The notes under the pieces are model-generated. The model searched no databases, was not told where the DNA came from, and saw nothing but the letters and a program-made list of their open reading frames with translations. From Nocardioides cavernae (GTDB lineage: Bacteria > Actinomycetota > Actinomycetes > Propionibacteriales > Nocardioidaceae), in contig NZ_JACCBW010000002.1 of assembly GCF_013410035.1 (NCBI RefSeq), positions 434,001 through 498,000 on the forward strand: a stretch of 64,000 nt of DNA, given 5' to 3'. Shown piece after piece: positions 39,993 through 47,914 of the stretch (its first letter is position 1; each line of letters starts with the position of its first letter). Position numbers and translations under genes: made by a program.

Positions 39993-40759
39993 CCCTGCTC
40001 GCGGTGGACATCCGCAACACCCACACGACGCTCGGCCTGCTCGACGACGAGGAGGTCACCGCCCACTGGCGGGTCAGCTCGCTGGAGGGCCGCACCGCGG
40101 ACGAGTGGTCCGTGCTGCTGCGCGGCCTCCTCGCCGAGCGGGTCGACGAGGTCGCCGGCGTCGTCGTGTCCGCCACCGTCCCCGCAGTGCTGCACGAGTG
40201 GCGCGCGATGCTCGAGTCCCACTTCGGCGACGTCACTGCCATCGTGGTCGAGCCGGGTGTCCGCACCGGCATCCCGGTGCTGATGGACAACCCTCGCGAG
40301 GTCGGCACCGACCGGATCGTGAACTCGCTCGCGGCCGCGACCCTCCACGGCGGCCCGGCGATCGTCGTCGACCTCGGCACCGCCACGACCTTCGACGTCG
40401 TCAACGGCAGGGGCCAGTACGTCGGTGGCGCCATCTCGCCCGGCATCGAGACGTCCCTCGACGCCCTCGGGCGCCGCGGCGCCCAGCTCCGCAAGGTCGA
40501 GCTCGCCCGGCCCCGCTCGGTGATCGCGAAGAACACCGTCGAGGCCCTGCAGAGCGGGTTGGTGTTCGGCGTCGCCGCCCAGGTCGAGGGCATGGTGGCG
40601 CGGATGATCGCCGAGCTCGGGCTGCCCGTCGAGGACGTCACCGTGATCTCCACCGGACACCTCGCGCCGCTCCTCGTGGACGACTGCGCGTGCTTCACCG
40701 TGCATTCCCCGTGGTTGACGCTGCAAGGACTGCGGCTCGTTTTCGAGCGCAATTCCTGA
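39989..40759 (+). CDS. coaX: Type III pantothenate kinase
   Basis: 256 aa. First step from pantothenate to CoA, insensitive to CoA feedback. ASKHA phosphate loop LLAVDIRNTHTTLGL (usual DxGNTxT is here DIRNTHT), VGTDRIVNSLAA, VVDLGTATTFDVV and GGAISPGI. The Gly of the DxGN loop is replaced by Arg, which is unusual and worth checking. A perfect inverted repeat overlaps the stop codon. Confidence 0.93.
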   Translation: MTLLAVDIRNTHTTLGLLDDEEVTAHWRVSSLEGRTADEWSVLLRGLLAERVDEVAGVVVSATVPAVLHEWRAMLESHFGDVTAIVVEPGVRTGIPVLMDNPREVGTDRIVNSLAAATLHGGPAIVVDLGTATTFDVVNGRGQYVGGAISPGIETSLDALGRRGAQLRKVELARPRSVIAKNTVEALQSGLVFGVAAQVEGMVARMIAELGLPVEDVTVISTGHLAPLLVDDCACFTVHSPWLTLQGLRLVFERNS

Positions 40760-40790
40760 ATTGCGCCGTCAGGGCTTTCCTGACCCTTTT
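40747..40790 (+). terminator. Terminator region of the nad-coaX operon
   Basis: GCGCAATTC-CT-GAATTGCGC (40747-40766) is a perfect 9-bp dyad containing the coaX stop. It is followed by GTCAGG-GCTTT-CCTGAC and CCTTTT (40768-40790), a small stem with a T-tract: one of the few classical intrinsic terminators in the window. Confidence 0.7.
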
Positions 40791-40869
40791 GTGCAATGGT
40801 CCGAGTGCTGCGAGACTGCAATTCGTCAATAGCCCCGTTGGCAGCTCGTGAATAGCAAAGGAAAAGACC

Positions 40870-41199
40870 ATGGCGCAAAAGGTGAACATCGTCCTGGTGG
40901 ACGACCTCGACGGCACCGAGGCCACGGAGACCGTCACGTTCGGCCTCGACGGCACGAGCTACGAGATCGACCTCAACGACGCGAACGCCGCCGCCCTGCG
41001 CGAGGCGCTGAGCGGCTACGTGGGCCACGCCCGCAAGGTGACGGGTGGCGGGCGCCGCAGCGGTCGCCGGTCGAGCGGCGGGTCCTCGTCCTCCAACACC
41101 AAGGACGTCCGCGAGTGGGCCAAGGAGCAGGGCATGGAGGTCTCCGAGCGCGGCCGGATCTCGGCCGACGTGCAGCAGGCCTACGACGCCGCCCACTGA
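40870..41199 (+). CDS. lsr2: Lsr2-family nucleoid-associated protein (xenogeneic silencer)
   Basis: 109 aa. N-terminal dimerisation domain (VNIVLVDDLDGTEATETVTFGLDGTSYEIDL), a Gly/Ser/Arg linker ([17 protein letters not shown]) and a C-terminal DNA-binding domain with the minor-groove RGR hook in SERGRISADV. It binds and silences AT-rich DNA. ATG after AAAGGAAAAG. Upstream DNA 40741-40869 is distinctly more AT-rich than its surroundings, which fits autoregulation. Own GC-rich terminator downstream. Confidence 0.95.
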   Translation: MAQKVNIVLVDDLDGTEATETVTFGLDGTSYEIDLNDANAAALREALSGYVGHARKVTGGGRRSGRRSSGGSSSSNTKDVREWAKEQGMEVSERGRISADVQQAYDAAH

Positions 41200-41234
41200 C
41201 GTACGCACGGCCGGCACGTCCCACCACGCACCGG

Positions 41235-41265
41235 CGCCCCGGACCCGACGCACGGGTCCGGGGCG
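41235..41265 (+). terminator. GC-rich hairpin terminator of lsr2
   Basis: CGCCCCGGACCC and GGGTCCGGGGCG form a perfect 12-bp stem with a 7-nt loop, 35 bp after the stop. Confidence 0.7.
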
Positions 41266-41281
41266 TTCGCTGTGAGCGGAC
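41265..41281 (+). promoter_or_regulatory. ClgR-type operator upstream of clpC
   Basis: GTTCGC-TGTGA-GCGGAC matches the GTTCGC-N5-GCG pattern. It sits 114 bp before the clpC ATG, about 35 bp before a candidate TAGGCT -10 (about 41317), the right range for an activator. A similar box precedes lon. Confidence 0.55.
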
Positions 41282-41394
41282 GGGCTCGATGATGCGGAGG
41301 GAACACGTAGGCTGATCTCGGGCGTTGAGCCCAGTGTCCGCAACCCGGCCGCCTGCGTCGGACCCGCGGACCACGCAGACGTAGAGGAGCGCAC

Positions 41395-43989
41395 ATGTTC
41401 GAGCGGTTCACCGACCGAGCCCGGCGAGTTGTCGTGCTGGCCCAGGAAGAGGCCCGCATGCTCTCCCACAACTACATCGGGACCGAGCACATCCTGCTCG
41501 GCCTCATCCACGAGGGCGAGGGCGTCGCAGCCAAGGCCCTCGAGTCCCTCGACATCTCCCTGGAGGCCGTGCGCGCCCAGGTCGAGGAGATCATCGGCCA
41601 GGGCCAGCAGGCGCCCTCGGGCCACATCCCGTTCACCCCGCGCGCCAAGAAGGTGCTGGAGCTCTCGCTGCGCGAGGCGCTCCAGCTCGGCCACTCCTAC
41701 ATCGGCACCGAGCACATCCTGCTCGGCCTGATCCGGGAGGGCGAGGGCGTCGCGGCCCAGGTCCTGCAGAAGCTCGGCGCCGACCTCAACCGGGTCCGCC
41801 AGCAGGTCATCCAGCTGCTCAGCGGCTTCCAGGGCAAGGAGTCGGCCGCCGCCGGCGCCCAGACCTCGGGCTCCGGCGGTGAGGCTCCGTCGAGCTCGCT
41901 GGTCCTCGACCAGTTCGGGCAGAACCTCACCCAGGCCGCCCGCGAGGGCAAGCTCGACCCGGTCATCGGTCGCGAGCAGGAGATCGAGCGCGTGATGCAG
42001 ATCCTGTCGCGCCGCACGAAGAACAACCCCGTCCTCATCGGCGAGCCCGGCGTCGGCAAGACCACGATCGTGGCCGGCCTTGCCCAGGACATCGTCAAGG
42101 GCAACGTGCCCGAGACGCTGAAGGACAAGCAGATCTACACGCTCGACCTCGGCGCCCTGGTCGCCGGCTCGCGCTACCGCGGTGACTTCGAGGAGCGCCT
42201 CAAGAAGGTGCTCAAGGAGATCCGCACCCGCGGCGACATCGTGCTGTTCATCGACGAGATCCACACCCTCGTCGGTGCCGGCGCGGCCGAGGGCGCGATC
42301 GACGCCGCCAGCATCCTCAAGCCGATGCTGGCCCGGGGCGAGCTGCAGACCATCGGTGCCACGACGCTCGACGAGTACCGCAAGTACCTCGAGAAGGACG
42401 CCGCGCTCGAGCGCCGCTTCCAGCCGATCCAGGTGCAGGAGCCCTCGATCGCGCACACGATCGAGATGCTCAAGGGCCTGCGTGACCGCTACGAGGCCCA
42501 CCACCGCGTGACGATCACCGACGAGGCGCTCGTGTCCGCCGCGACGCTGGCCGACCGCTACATCTCCGACCGGTTCCTGCCGGACAAGGCCATCGACCTC
42601 ATCGACGAGGCCGGTTCGCGGCTGCGCATCCGCCGGATGACCGCTCCGCCGGACCTGCGCGAGTACGACGACAAGATCGGCGACGTGCGCCAGCGCAAGG
42701 AGGCCGCGATCGACGGGCAGGACTTCGAGGCCGCGGCCCGCCTGCGCGACGAGGAGAAGCAGCTCTCCGCGCGCCGTGCCGAGCGCGAGAAGCAGTGGCG
42801 CGCCGGCGACCTCGACGAGATCGCCGAGGTCGACGAGGAGCTGATCGCCGAGGTCCTGGCCGTCGCCACGGGCATCCCGATCGTCAAGCTCTCCGAGGAG
42901 GAGTCGACCCGGCTGCTCAAGATGGAGGACGAGCTCCACAAGCGCGTCATCGGCCAGGAGGAGGCCGTCAAGGCGCTCTCCCGCGCCATCCGGCGTACGC
43001 GTGCGGGCCTCAAGGACCCGAAGCGTCCCGGCGGGTCGTTCATCTTCGCCGGCCCCTCGGGCGTCGGCAAGACGTGGCTCTCCAAGACGCTCGCCGAGTT
43101 CCTCTTCGGCGACGAGGACGCGCTGATCCAGCTCGACATGTCGGAATTCTCCGAGAAGCACACGGTCTCGCGCCTGTTCGGCTCGCCCCCCGGCTACGTC
43201 GGCTACGAGGAGGGCGGCCAGCTCACCGAGAAGGTGCGCCGCAAGCCGTTCTCCGTCGTGCTCTTCGACGAGGTCGAGAAGGCCCACCCCGACATCTTCA
43301 ACAGCCTGTTGCAGATCCTCGAGGAGGGTCGCCTGACGGACTCGCAGGGTCGCGTCGTCGACTTCAAGAACACCGTCATCATCATGACCACCAACCTCGG
43401 CACCCGCGACATCTCCAAGAGCGTCAACCTGGGCTTCGCCCAGACCGGCGACGCCGCGGGCTCCTACGAGCGGATGAAGACCAAGGTGTCGGAGGAGCTC
43501 AAGCAGCACTTCCGCCCCGAGTTCCTCAACCGTGTCGACGAGATCGTGGTCTTCCCGCCGCTGTCGCGCGAGCAGATCATCGCGATGGTCGACAACATGG
43601 TCGCGGCGGTCGAGCTCCGGCTCAAGGACCGCGACATGTCGCTGGAGCTCACGCAGCCTGCCAAGGACCTGCTGGCCGAGCGCGGCTTCGACCCGGTCCT
43701 CGGTGCCCGTCCGCTGCGCCGCACGGTGCAGCGCGAGATCGAGGACGTGCTCGCCGAGAAGATGCTGTTCGGCGAGGTCGGCCCGGGGCAGATCATCCTG
43801 GTCGACGTGGAGGGCGAGGGTCCGGGGGCGAAGTTCACCTTCCAGGGCCAGAAGAACTCCCGGGTCCCCGACCTGCCGCCGTTCGAGACCGCCGACCTGG
43901 CGATCGAGCCGCAGCGCGACGACGAGGGCAACCTCGAAGGTCCGGACGACTCCGAGGGTCCGGTCGACATCCCGCGCGACCCGGCCTGA
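41395..43989 (+). CDS. clpC: ATP-dependent Clp unfoldase ClpC
   Basis: 864-aa AAA+ chaperone that feeds substrates to ClpP. Two N-terminal Clp repeats ([20 protein letters not shown] and the [20 protein letters not shown] repeat), D1 ATPase with [10 protein letters not shown] near residue 220, the UVR/middle domain (about 420-480, [15 protein letters not shown]), D2 ATPase with GPSGVGKTW near 553, and the D2 C-terminal domain. ATG follows GAGGAGC. Monocistronic, with a ClgR-type box upstream. Confidence 0.97.
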   Translation: MFERFTDRARRVVVLAQEEARMLSHNYIGTEHILLGLIHEGEGVAAKALESLDISLEAVRAQVEEIIGQGQQAPSGHIPFTPRAKKVLELSLREALQLGHSYIGTEHILLGLIREGEGVAAQVLQKLGADLNRVRQQVIQLLSGFQGKESAAAGAQTSGSGGEAPSSSLVLDQFGQNLTQAAREGKLDPVIGREQEIERVMQILSRRTKNNPVLIGEPGVGKTTIVAGLAQDIVKGNVPETLKDKQIYTLDLGALVAGSRYRGDFEERLKKVLKEIRTRGDIVLFIDEIHTLVGAGAAEGAIDAASILKPMLARGELQTIGATTLDEYRKYLEKDAALERRFQPIQVQEPSIAHTIEMLKGLRDRYEAHHRVTITDEALVSAATLADRYISDRFLPDKAIDLIDEAGSRLRIRRMTAPPDLREYDDKIGDVRQRKEAAIDGQDFEAAARLRDEEKQLSARRAEREKQWRAGDLDEIAEVDEELIAEVLAVATGIPIVKLSEEESTRLLKMEDELHKRVIGQEEAVKALSRAIRRTRAGLKDPKRPGGSFIFAGPSGVGKTWLSKTLAEFLFGDEDALIQLDMSEFSEKHTVSRLFGSPPGYVGYEEGGQLTEKVRRKPFSVVLFDEVEKAHPDIFNSLLQILEEGRLTDSQGRVVDFKNTVIIMTTNLGTRDISKSVNLGFAQTGDAAGSYERMKTKVSEELKQHFRPEFLNRVDEIVVFPPLSREQIIAMVDNMVAAVELRLKDRDMSLELTQPAKDLLAERGFDPVLGARPLRRTVQREIEDVLAEKMLFGEVGPGQIILVDVEGEGPGAKFTFQGQKNSRVPDLPPFETADLAIEPQRDDEGNLEGPDDSEGPVDIPRDPA

Positions 43990-44019
43990 CGGCCGGCTGA
44001 GTCACCCGCCTCACCCAGG

Positions 44020-44051
44020 TCACCCCGGGAGCGCCCAGCGCCCCGGGGTGA
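44020..44051. terminator. 10-bp hairpin between convergent clpC and mutY
   Basis: TCACCCCGGG and CCCGGGGTGA form a perfect stem with a 12-nt loop. It includes the mutY stop codon and last codons and stands 30 bp after the clpC stop, so it may serve both genes. Confidence 0.6.
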
Positions 44052-44901
44052 TCTGCGTCAGGAGGCCGTCGGTCACGAGTGCGGCGAGGCATCGCTCCCG
44101 CTGCTCGGCGTCGGGCCACGTGGCCTCCACCTGCGCGGCACCGACGGAGTCGGCCTCCCGGGCCAGGGCCATGATCCGGCCGCGGCACTGCCGGTCGGTG
44201 CCGGCCCAGGCCTGCCCGCGACGGGGCGGGCCGTCGTACGCCGGGTAGCCGGTGCCGCGCCACACGCAGAGTCCTGCCACCGGGCAGGCGTCGCACGCGG
44301 GCTGTCGGGCCGTGCAGACCAGCGCGCCGAGCTCCATCGTGGCCACGGCCCACGTGGCGGCGGTCGCGGGGTCGTCCGGCAGCAGCGCGGTGGCGACGTC
44401 GCGCTCGGCTCGGGTGACTGCCTGGGCGGGGAACTCGGTGCCCGACACGACGCGGGCCAGCACCCGGCGGACGTTGGTGTCGAGCACGACGTGGCGCCGA
44501 CCGAACGCGAAGCTCGCGATCGCCGCCGCGGTGTAGTCGCCGACGCCGGGCAGCGCGATCAGGTCGTCGTACGCCGCCGGCACCTCGCCGTCGTGCCGCT
44601 CGACGATGGCGGTGGCAGCGGCGTGCAGCCGCAGGGCGCGGCGGGGGTAGCCGAGCCGGCCCCACATGCGTACGGCCTCGCCGGTCGTGTCGGCGGCGAG
44701 GGACGCCGGCGTGGGCCAGCGCTCCAGCCACGCCGCGTGGACGGGCAGCACCCGCGCGACCGGCGTCTGCTGGAGCATGAGCTCGCTGACCATCACCGAC
44801 CACGGGGTGGCCGAGGTCCCGCGCCAGGGCAGGTCGCGCGCGTGCACGTCGTACCACGCGAGCACGGCCTCGTGCAGGGCGCGGGTGTCGGGGGCGTCCA
44901 T
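44020..44901 (-). CDS. mutY: A/G-specific adenine glycosylase (MutY)
   Basis: 293 aa. Removes A mispaired with 8-oxoG. Catalytic Glu in SELMLQQTPVARV (about residue 40), helix-hairpin-helix LPGVGDYTAAAI, catalytic Asp in VLDTNVRRV, and a [4Fe-4S] cluster site CTARQPACDACPVAGLC (C-x6-C-x2-C-x5-C). The C-terminal NUDIX-like 8-oxoG-sensing domain of long MutY is largely absent, as usual in actinobacteria. ATG 44901 has a TACGAT -10 seven bp upstream. Confidence 0.93.
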   Translation of the reverse strand: MDAPDTRALHEAVLAWYDVHARDLPWRGTSATPWSVMVSELMLQQTPVARVLPVHAAWLERWPTPASLAADTTGEAVRMWGRLGYPRRALRLHAAATAIVERHDGEVPAAYDDLIALPGVGDYTAAAIASFAFGRRHVVLDTNVRRVLARVVSGTEFPAQAVTRAERDVATALLPDDPATAATWAVATMELGALVCTARQPACDACPVAGLCVWRGTGYPAYDGPPRRGQAWAGTDRQCRGRIMALAREADSVGAAQVEATWPDAEQRERCLAALVTDGLLTQITPGRWALPG

Positions 44902-44908
44902 CGCGGCG

Positions 44909-44962
44909 ATCGTAGGTGAGCCGGTGTGCCTCCGCCGCGCGGGGCCGCTCGCTGCCTACCCT
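44909..44962. promoter_or_regulatory. Divergent leaderless -10 boxes (mutY and 44969 gene)
   Basis: Minus strand TACGAT (reverse of 44909-44914) is 7 bp before the mutY ATG; plus strand TACCCT (44957-44962) is 6 bp before ATG 44969. Confidence 0.45.
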
Positions 44963-44968
44963 GTCGAC

Positions 44969-45787
44969 ATGCCGCCGACCGTACGACCTCGAGGGCCGTT
45001 GCCGGCGCGGGTCTACTGGATCCGCCGGCTGATCGTGCTCGGTGTCCCGCTGGTGCTCGTCGTGGTGATCGCCCGCCTGCTCGGCGGCTCCTCCGACGGC
45101 AAGGACGCCGCCTCCGGGACCGCGACCCAGGCCGGCGCCACCACCTCGTCGTCCCCCGCGCCCACCGCCGGCCCGACAGCCGCCACCGGGACGGGCAAGG
45201 GCAAGAAGGGCAACAAGGGGCAGGACGTCCCGCCCGAGGAGACCACCCCGCCCGAGCCGGTCCTCGCCGAGCCGAGCGGGCCGTGCCTCGCGTCCGACAT
45301 CGTCGCGACCCCGGCCATCGTCTCCGCTCCCGGCGGCGCGGACATCCCGATCACGCTCAACCTCCGCACGATCGCGACCGAGGCGTGTACCTGGCAGGCC
45401 TCGGCGCAGACGATGACCGTCACCATCACCTCCGGCGACGACTACATCTGGAGCAGCCGCGAGTGCCCCGCCTCCATCCCGGCCCAGGACGTCGTGGTCC
45501 GCCAGGGCGTCGACGTCCCGGTCGTGGTGACCTGGTCGGCCCGGCGGTCCGACGAGGGCTGCACCAAGTGGACCGACTGGGCGCGGGTGGGCTTCTATCA
45601 CGTCGAGGCGGCCGCGCTCGGTGGCGAGGGGACCGACGTGCAGTTCGAGCTCGTCGCCCCGCAGCCCGGCGTGATCACGAAGACCGCCGAGCCGGAGAAG
45701 CAGGGCGGCAAGAACGGCCAGAAGAACCGTCAGGACGACACCACCCACACGCCCGGCGAGGACGGCGAGGGGAACTCCGCGGGCTGA
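44969..45787 (+). CDS. Unknown membrane-anchored extracytoplasmic protein
   Basis: 272 aa, no family recognised. A cytosolic basic start, one transmembrane helix (LIVLGVPLVLVVVIARLLGG, about residues 19-38), a Ser/Thr/Ala/Pro linker with a GKGKKGNKG patch (about 40-95), then a roughly 140-residue beta-rich domain with four cysteines (PCLASD, EACTWQ, RECPAS, EGCTKW) that could form two disulfides, and a charged tail. It is transcribed toward the repeat-rich spacer. Function unknown. Confidence 0.75.
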   Translation: MPPTVRPRGPLPARVYWIRRLIVLGVPLVLVVVIARLLGGSSDGKDAASGTATQAGATTSSSPAPTAGPTAATGTGKGKKGNKGQDVPPEETTPPEPVLAEPSGPCLASDIVATPAIVSAPGGADIPITLNLRTIATEACTWQASAQTMTVTITSGDDYIWSSRECPASIPAQDVVVRQGVDVPVVVTWSARRSDEGCTKWTDWARVGFYHVEAAALGGEGTDVQFELVAPQPGVITKTAEPEKQGGKNGQKNRQDDTTHTPGEDGEGNSAG

Positions 45788-45824
45788 GCTCCTCGGGGCG
45801 ATCGACGGTCGCGCGGTTCCGGGG

Positions 45825-45874
45825 GCGGTGAGTGAGGCGCCTTCTGCGCCCTCGGAATGTGGGTCACGCACCGC
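45825..45874. repeat. 50-bp palindromic repeat, copy 1
   Basis: Begins GCGGTGAGTGAGGC and ends CACGCACCGC, with an inner hairpin GAGGCGC/GCGCCCTC. Another 50-bp sequence with the same ends and a shared CGGAAnGTG block is at 63555-63604. It lies 37 bp after the stop at 45787 and may terminate that gene. Confidence 0.6.
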
Positions 45875-45888
45875 CGTCAGGGGGCGCG

Positions 45889-45909
45889 CACGTGCGGCGG
45901 TTGTGGCCC
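45889..45909 (+). repeat. Isolated head of the 53-bp repeat
   Basis: CACGTGCGGCGGTTGTGGCC matches the first 20 bases of the 53-bp unit. The 59-bp hairpin element at 45931 follows, then a unit tail (45996-46019), as if the hairpin interrupted a unit. The 928-bp spacer 45788-46715 has no credible gene. Confidence 0.8.
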
Positions 45910-45930
45910 TTCGCTCCGCCTCCGCCGGGG

Positions 45931-45989
45931 TATCTAGGGACGTAGTGGTCGTCCTGGGCCTCCTCGGACGTACATTTCGTCCCTAGATA
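45931..45989. repeat. 59-bp hairpin element, copy 1
   Basis: Perfect 12-bp arms TATCTAGGGACG and CGTCCCTAGATA with an internal CGTCC/GGACG stem. The copy at 46400-46458 has the same length and orientation and about 90% identity by eye. Confidence 0.85.
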
Positions 45990-46019
45990 GCCCGGGCGTA
46001 CGAGGGGCAGGTCCGCAGA

Positions 46020-46378
46020 CACGTGTGGCGGTTGTGGCCCCGCGCCCGGCCGTACGGGGGCAGCTTCGCGGACACGTGCGGCGGTTGTGGCCGCGGGCTC
46101 GGCCGTACGGGGGCGGTTTCGCGGACACGTGTGGCGGTTGTGGCCCCGGGCTCGGCCGTACGGCGGCAGTTCCGCGGACACGTGTGGCGGTTGTGGCCCC
46201 GGGCTCGGCCGTACGGGGGCAGTTTCGCGGACACGTGTGGCGGTTGTGGCCGCGGGCTCGGCCGTACGGGGGCAGTTTCGCGGACACGTGTGGCGGTTGT
46301 GGCCGCGGGCTCGGCCGTACGGGGGCAGTTTCGCGGACACGTGTGGGTTGTGGCCGCGGGCCGGGCCGTACGGGGGCT
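46020..46378 (+). repeat. Tandem array of seven 53-bp units
   Basis: CACGTG starts each unit at 46020, 46073, 46126, 46179, 46232, 46285 and 46338: an exact 53-bp period. Each unit carries ACACGTGT, GGCGGTTGTGGCC, CGGCCGTACGG and a TTTCGCGGA-like end; units differ by a few substitutions and the last has a 3-base deletion. The period is not a multiple of three, so a repeated protein is excluded. There are no unique spacers, so it is not CRISPR. 53 bp is about five helical turns. Confidence 0.95.
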
Positions 46379-46399
46379 CGCGCGCCCTCTTCGTCGGGT

Positions 46400-46458
46400 T
46401 ATCTGGGGACGTTGTGGTCGTCCTAGGCCCCCTGGGACGTACATATCGTCCCTAGATA
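46400..46458. repeat. 59-bp hairpin element, copy 2
   Basis: Arms TATCTGGGGACG and CGTCCCTAGATA (one G-T type mismatch). Same orientation as copy 1; the two copies bracket the seven-unit 53-bp array. Confidence 0.85.
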
Positions 46459-46515
46459 TCCCTCGAGAGCGGGCGGACGGGTCAGTCCTCGGCCGGGCGG
46501 GGGCCAGTACGCGGA

Positions 46516-46596
46516 CACGTGTGGCGGTTGTGGCCCCGGGATGGGCGTACGGGGGGCAGCTTCGCGGACACGTGTGGCGGTCGTGGCCCTGGCCCG
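46516..46596 (+). repeat. Second block of 53-bp units (one full, one partial)
   Basis: CACGTG at 46516 and 46569, again 53 bp apart; the second unit decays after about 28 bases. A unit tail (about 46499-46515) precedes them, so the array continues beyond hairpin copy 2. Confidence 0.85.
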
Positions 46597-46715
46597 AGGC
46601 GACCTGGTACAGGCGATCTCGACGCGCACGTCGCGGCTTCGTTCCTCTGCCGCGGTGCCTGCTCGATCTGGCCTCGCAACGCCGCGAGCTCAGTCGTCGC
46701 TCGCGACCGGTCGTC

Positions 46716-47798
46716 TCAAATGTAGCGCTCGGTGATGCTCGACTCCGCGAGCCGGGACAGGCCCTCGCGGACGCTGCGGGCGCGGAGCTCGCCGACGCCC
46801 TCGACGGCCTGGAGGTCGTCGATGCCGGCGGAGAGCAGCTGCTGGAGGCCGCCGAAGTGGTCGACGAGGCGGTCGACGACGGCGGCGGGGAGGCGGGGGA
46901 CCTTGGCGAGCAGGCGGTAGCCGCGCGGCGCGACGGCGGCATCGAGGTGCTCGGCCCCGCCGAGGCCGATCGCTCTGGCAACGGCGGCGGGGTCCACCAG
47001 CTCGGTCGGGGAGAGGGCCTCGAGCTCGGCGAGGTGGGACTCGGGGCTGGCGAGCCGGCGCCGGCCGCCGGGGAGGTAGTCGCGCACGACGAGCTCGCGC
47101 TCGGCGTCGACTCCGGTGACGAGCTCCTCGAGCTGCAGGGAGAGCAGGCGGCCGTCGGTGCCGAGCTCAAGGACGTAGTCCTCGATCTCGCGGGCGATCC
47201 GGATGACCATCTCGAGGCGCTGGGCCACGACCGCGACGTCGCGGACGGTGACGAGGTCCTCGATCTCCAGGGCGGAGAGCGTGGCGGAGACCTCGTCGAG
47301 GCGGAGCTTGTAGCGCTCGAGCGTGGCGAGGGCCTGGTTGGCGCGGGAGAGGATCTTGCCCGAGTCCTCGAGGACGTGGCGGATGTCGCCGACGTAGGCC
47401 GCGATGATCTGCATGGACTGCGACACCGAGATCACGGGGTGCCCGGTCTGCTTCGCGACCCGCTCGGCGGTGCGGTGCCGCGTGCCGGTCTCCTCGGACG
47501 GGATCGTGTGGTCGGGCATCAGGTGGACCGCGGCGCGGTGGATCCGGGTGATGTCCTTGTCGATGACGATCGCGCCGTCCATCTTGGCCAGCTCGCGCAG
47601 CCCGGTGGCGGTGAAGGGGACGTCGAGGGTGAAGCCGCCGGTCGAGATCGAGTCGACCGTCTTGTCCTGGCCAAGCACGATCAGGGCACCGGTGCGGCCG
47701 CGCAGGATCCGCTCGAGGCCGTCGCGCAGCGGGGTGCCCGGGGCGATGGAGGCAAGGGTGGCACGCAGCCGGAGCTGCTCGTCGATGCGCTCTGCCAC
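46716..47798 (-). CDS. disA: DNA integrity scanning diadenylate cyclase DisA
   Basis: 360 aa. Makes cyclic di-AMP from two ATP while scanning DNA. DAC domain (about residues 10-145) with DGAIVI and the ATP-binding RHRTAERVA motif; a helical spine follows (about 150-290), then helix-hairpin-helix repeats near the C-terminus ([16 protein letters not shown]) for branched DNA. GTG 47798 follows GGAGG. It lies 116 bp downstream of radA on the same strand, the usual pairing with a recombination gene. Its 3' end faces the repeat-rich spacer. Confidence 0.96.
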   Translation of the reverse strand: MAERIDEQLRLRATLASIAPGTPLRDGLERILRGRTGALIVLGQDKTVDSISTGGFTLDVPFTATGLRELAKMDGAIVIDKDITRIHRAAVHLMPDHTIPSEETGTRHRTAERVAKQTGHPVISVSQSMQIIAAYVGDIRHVLEDSGKILSRANQALATLERYKLRLDEVSATLSALEIEDLVTVRDVAVVAQRLEMVIRIAREIEDYVLELGTDGRLLSLQLEELVTGVDAERELVVRDYLPGGRRRLASPESHLAELEALSPTELVDPAAVARAIGLGGAEHLDAAVAPRGYRLLAKVPRLPAAVVDRLVDHFGGLQQLLSAGIDDLQAVEGVGELRARSVREGLSRLAESSITERYI

Positions 47799-47914
47799 CG
47801 GTCCTCCACGTACGGGTCACTGGACGCCCCCGTGCGCCCCGCTGAAGTGTAGGGGTGGAGCGCGCCCCCTCGTCGATTCCGTTGTGAAGCCGTGACCTGC
47901 CCGTCCGGCCGGGC

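Noticed and set aside
39877..43509. Very long open frame antisense to clpC, lsr2 and coaX (also antisense to lon at 8209-11241)
   Set aside because: It mirrors codon structure of the real genes on the other strand, crosses terminators and contains no recognisable domain.
46020..46378. CRISPR array
   Set aside because: Units are contiguous and near-identical over all 53 bp, with no unique spacers and no cas genes nearby.
45864..47170. Long open frames in several phases through the 53-bp array, giving Arg/Pro/Gly-rich repeat proteins
   Set aside because: The 53-bp period shifts the frame at every unit, the frames are open on both strands only because GC is high, and none has a convincing start signal.
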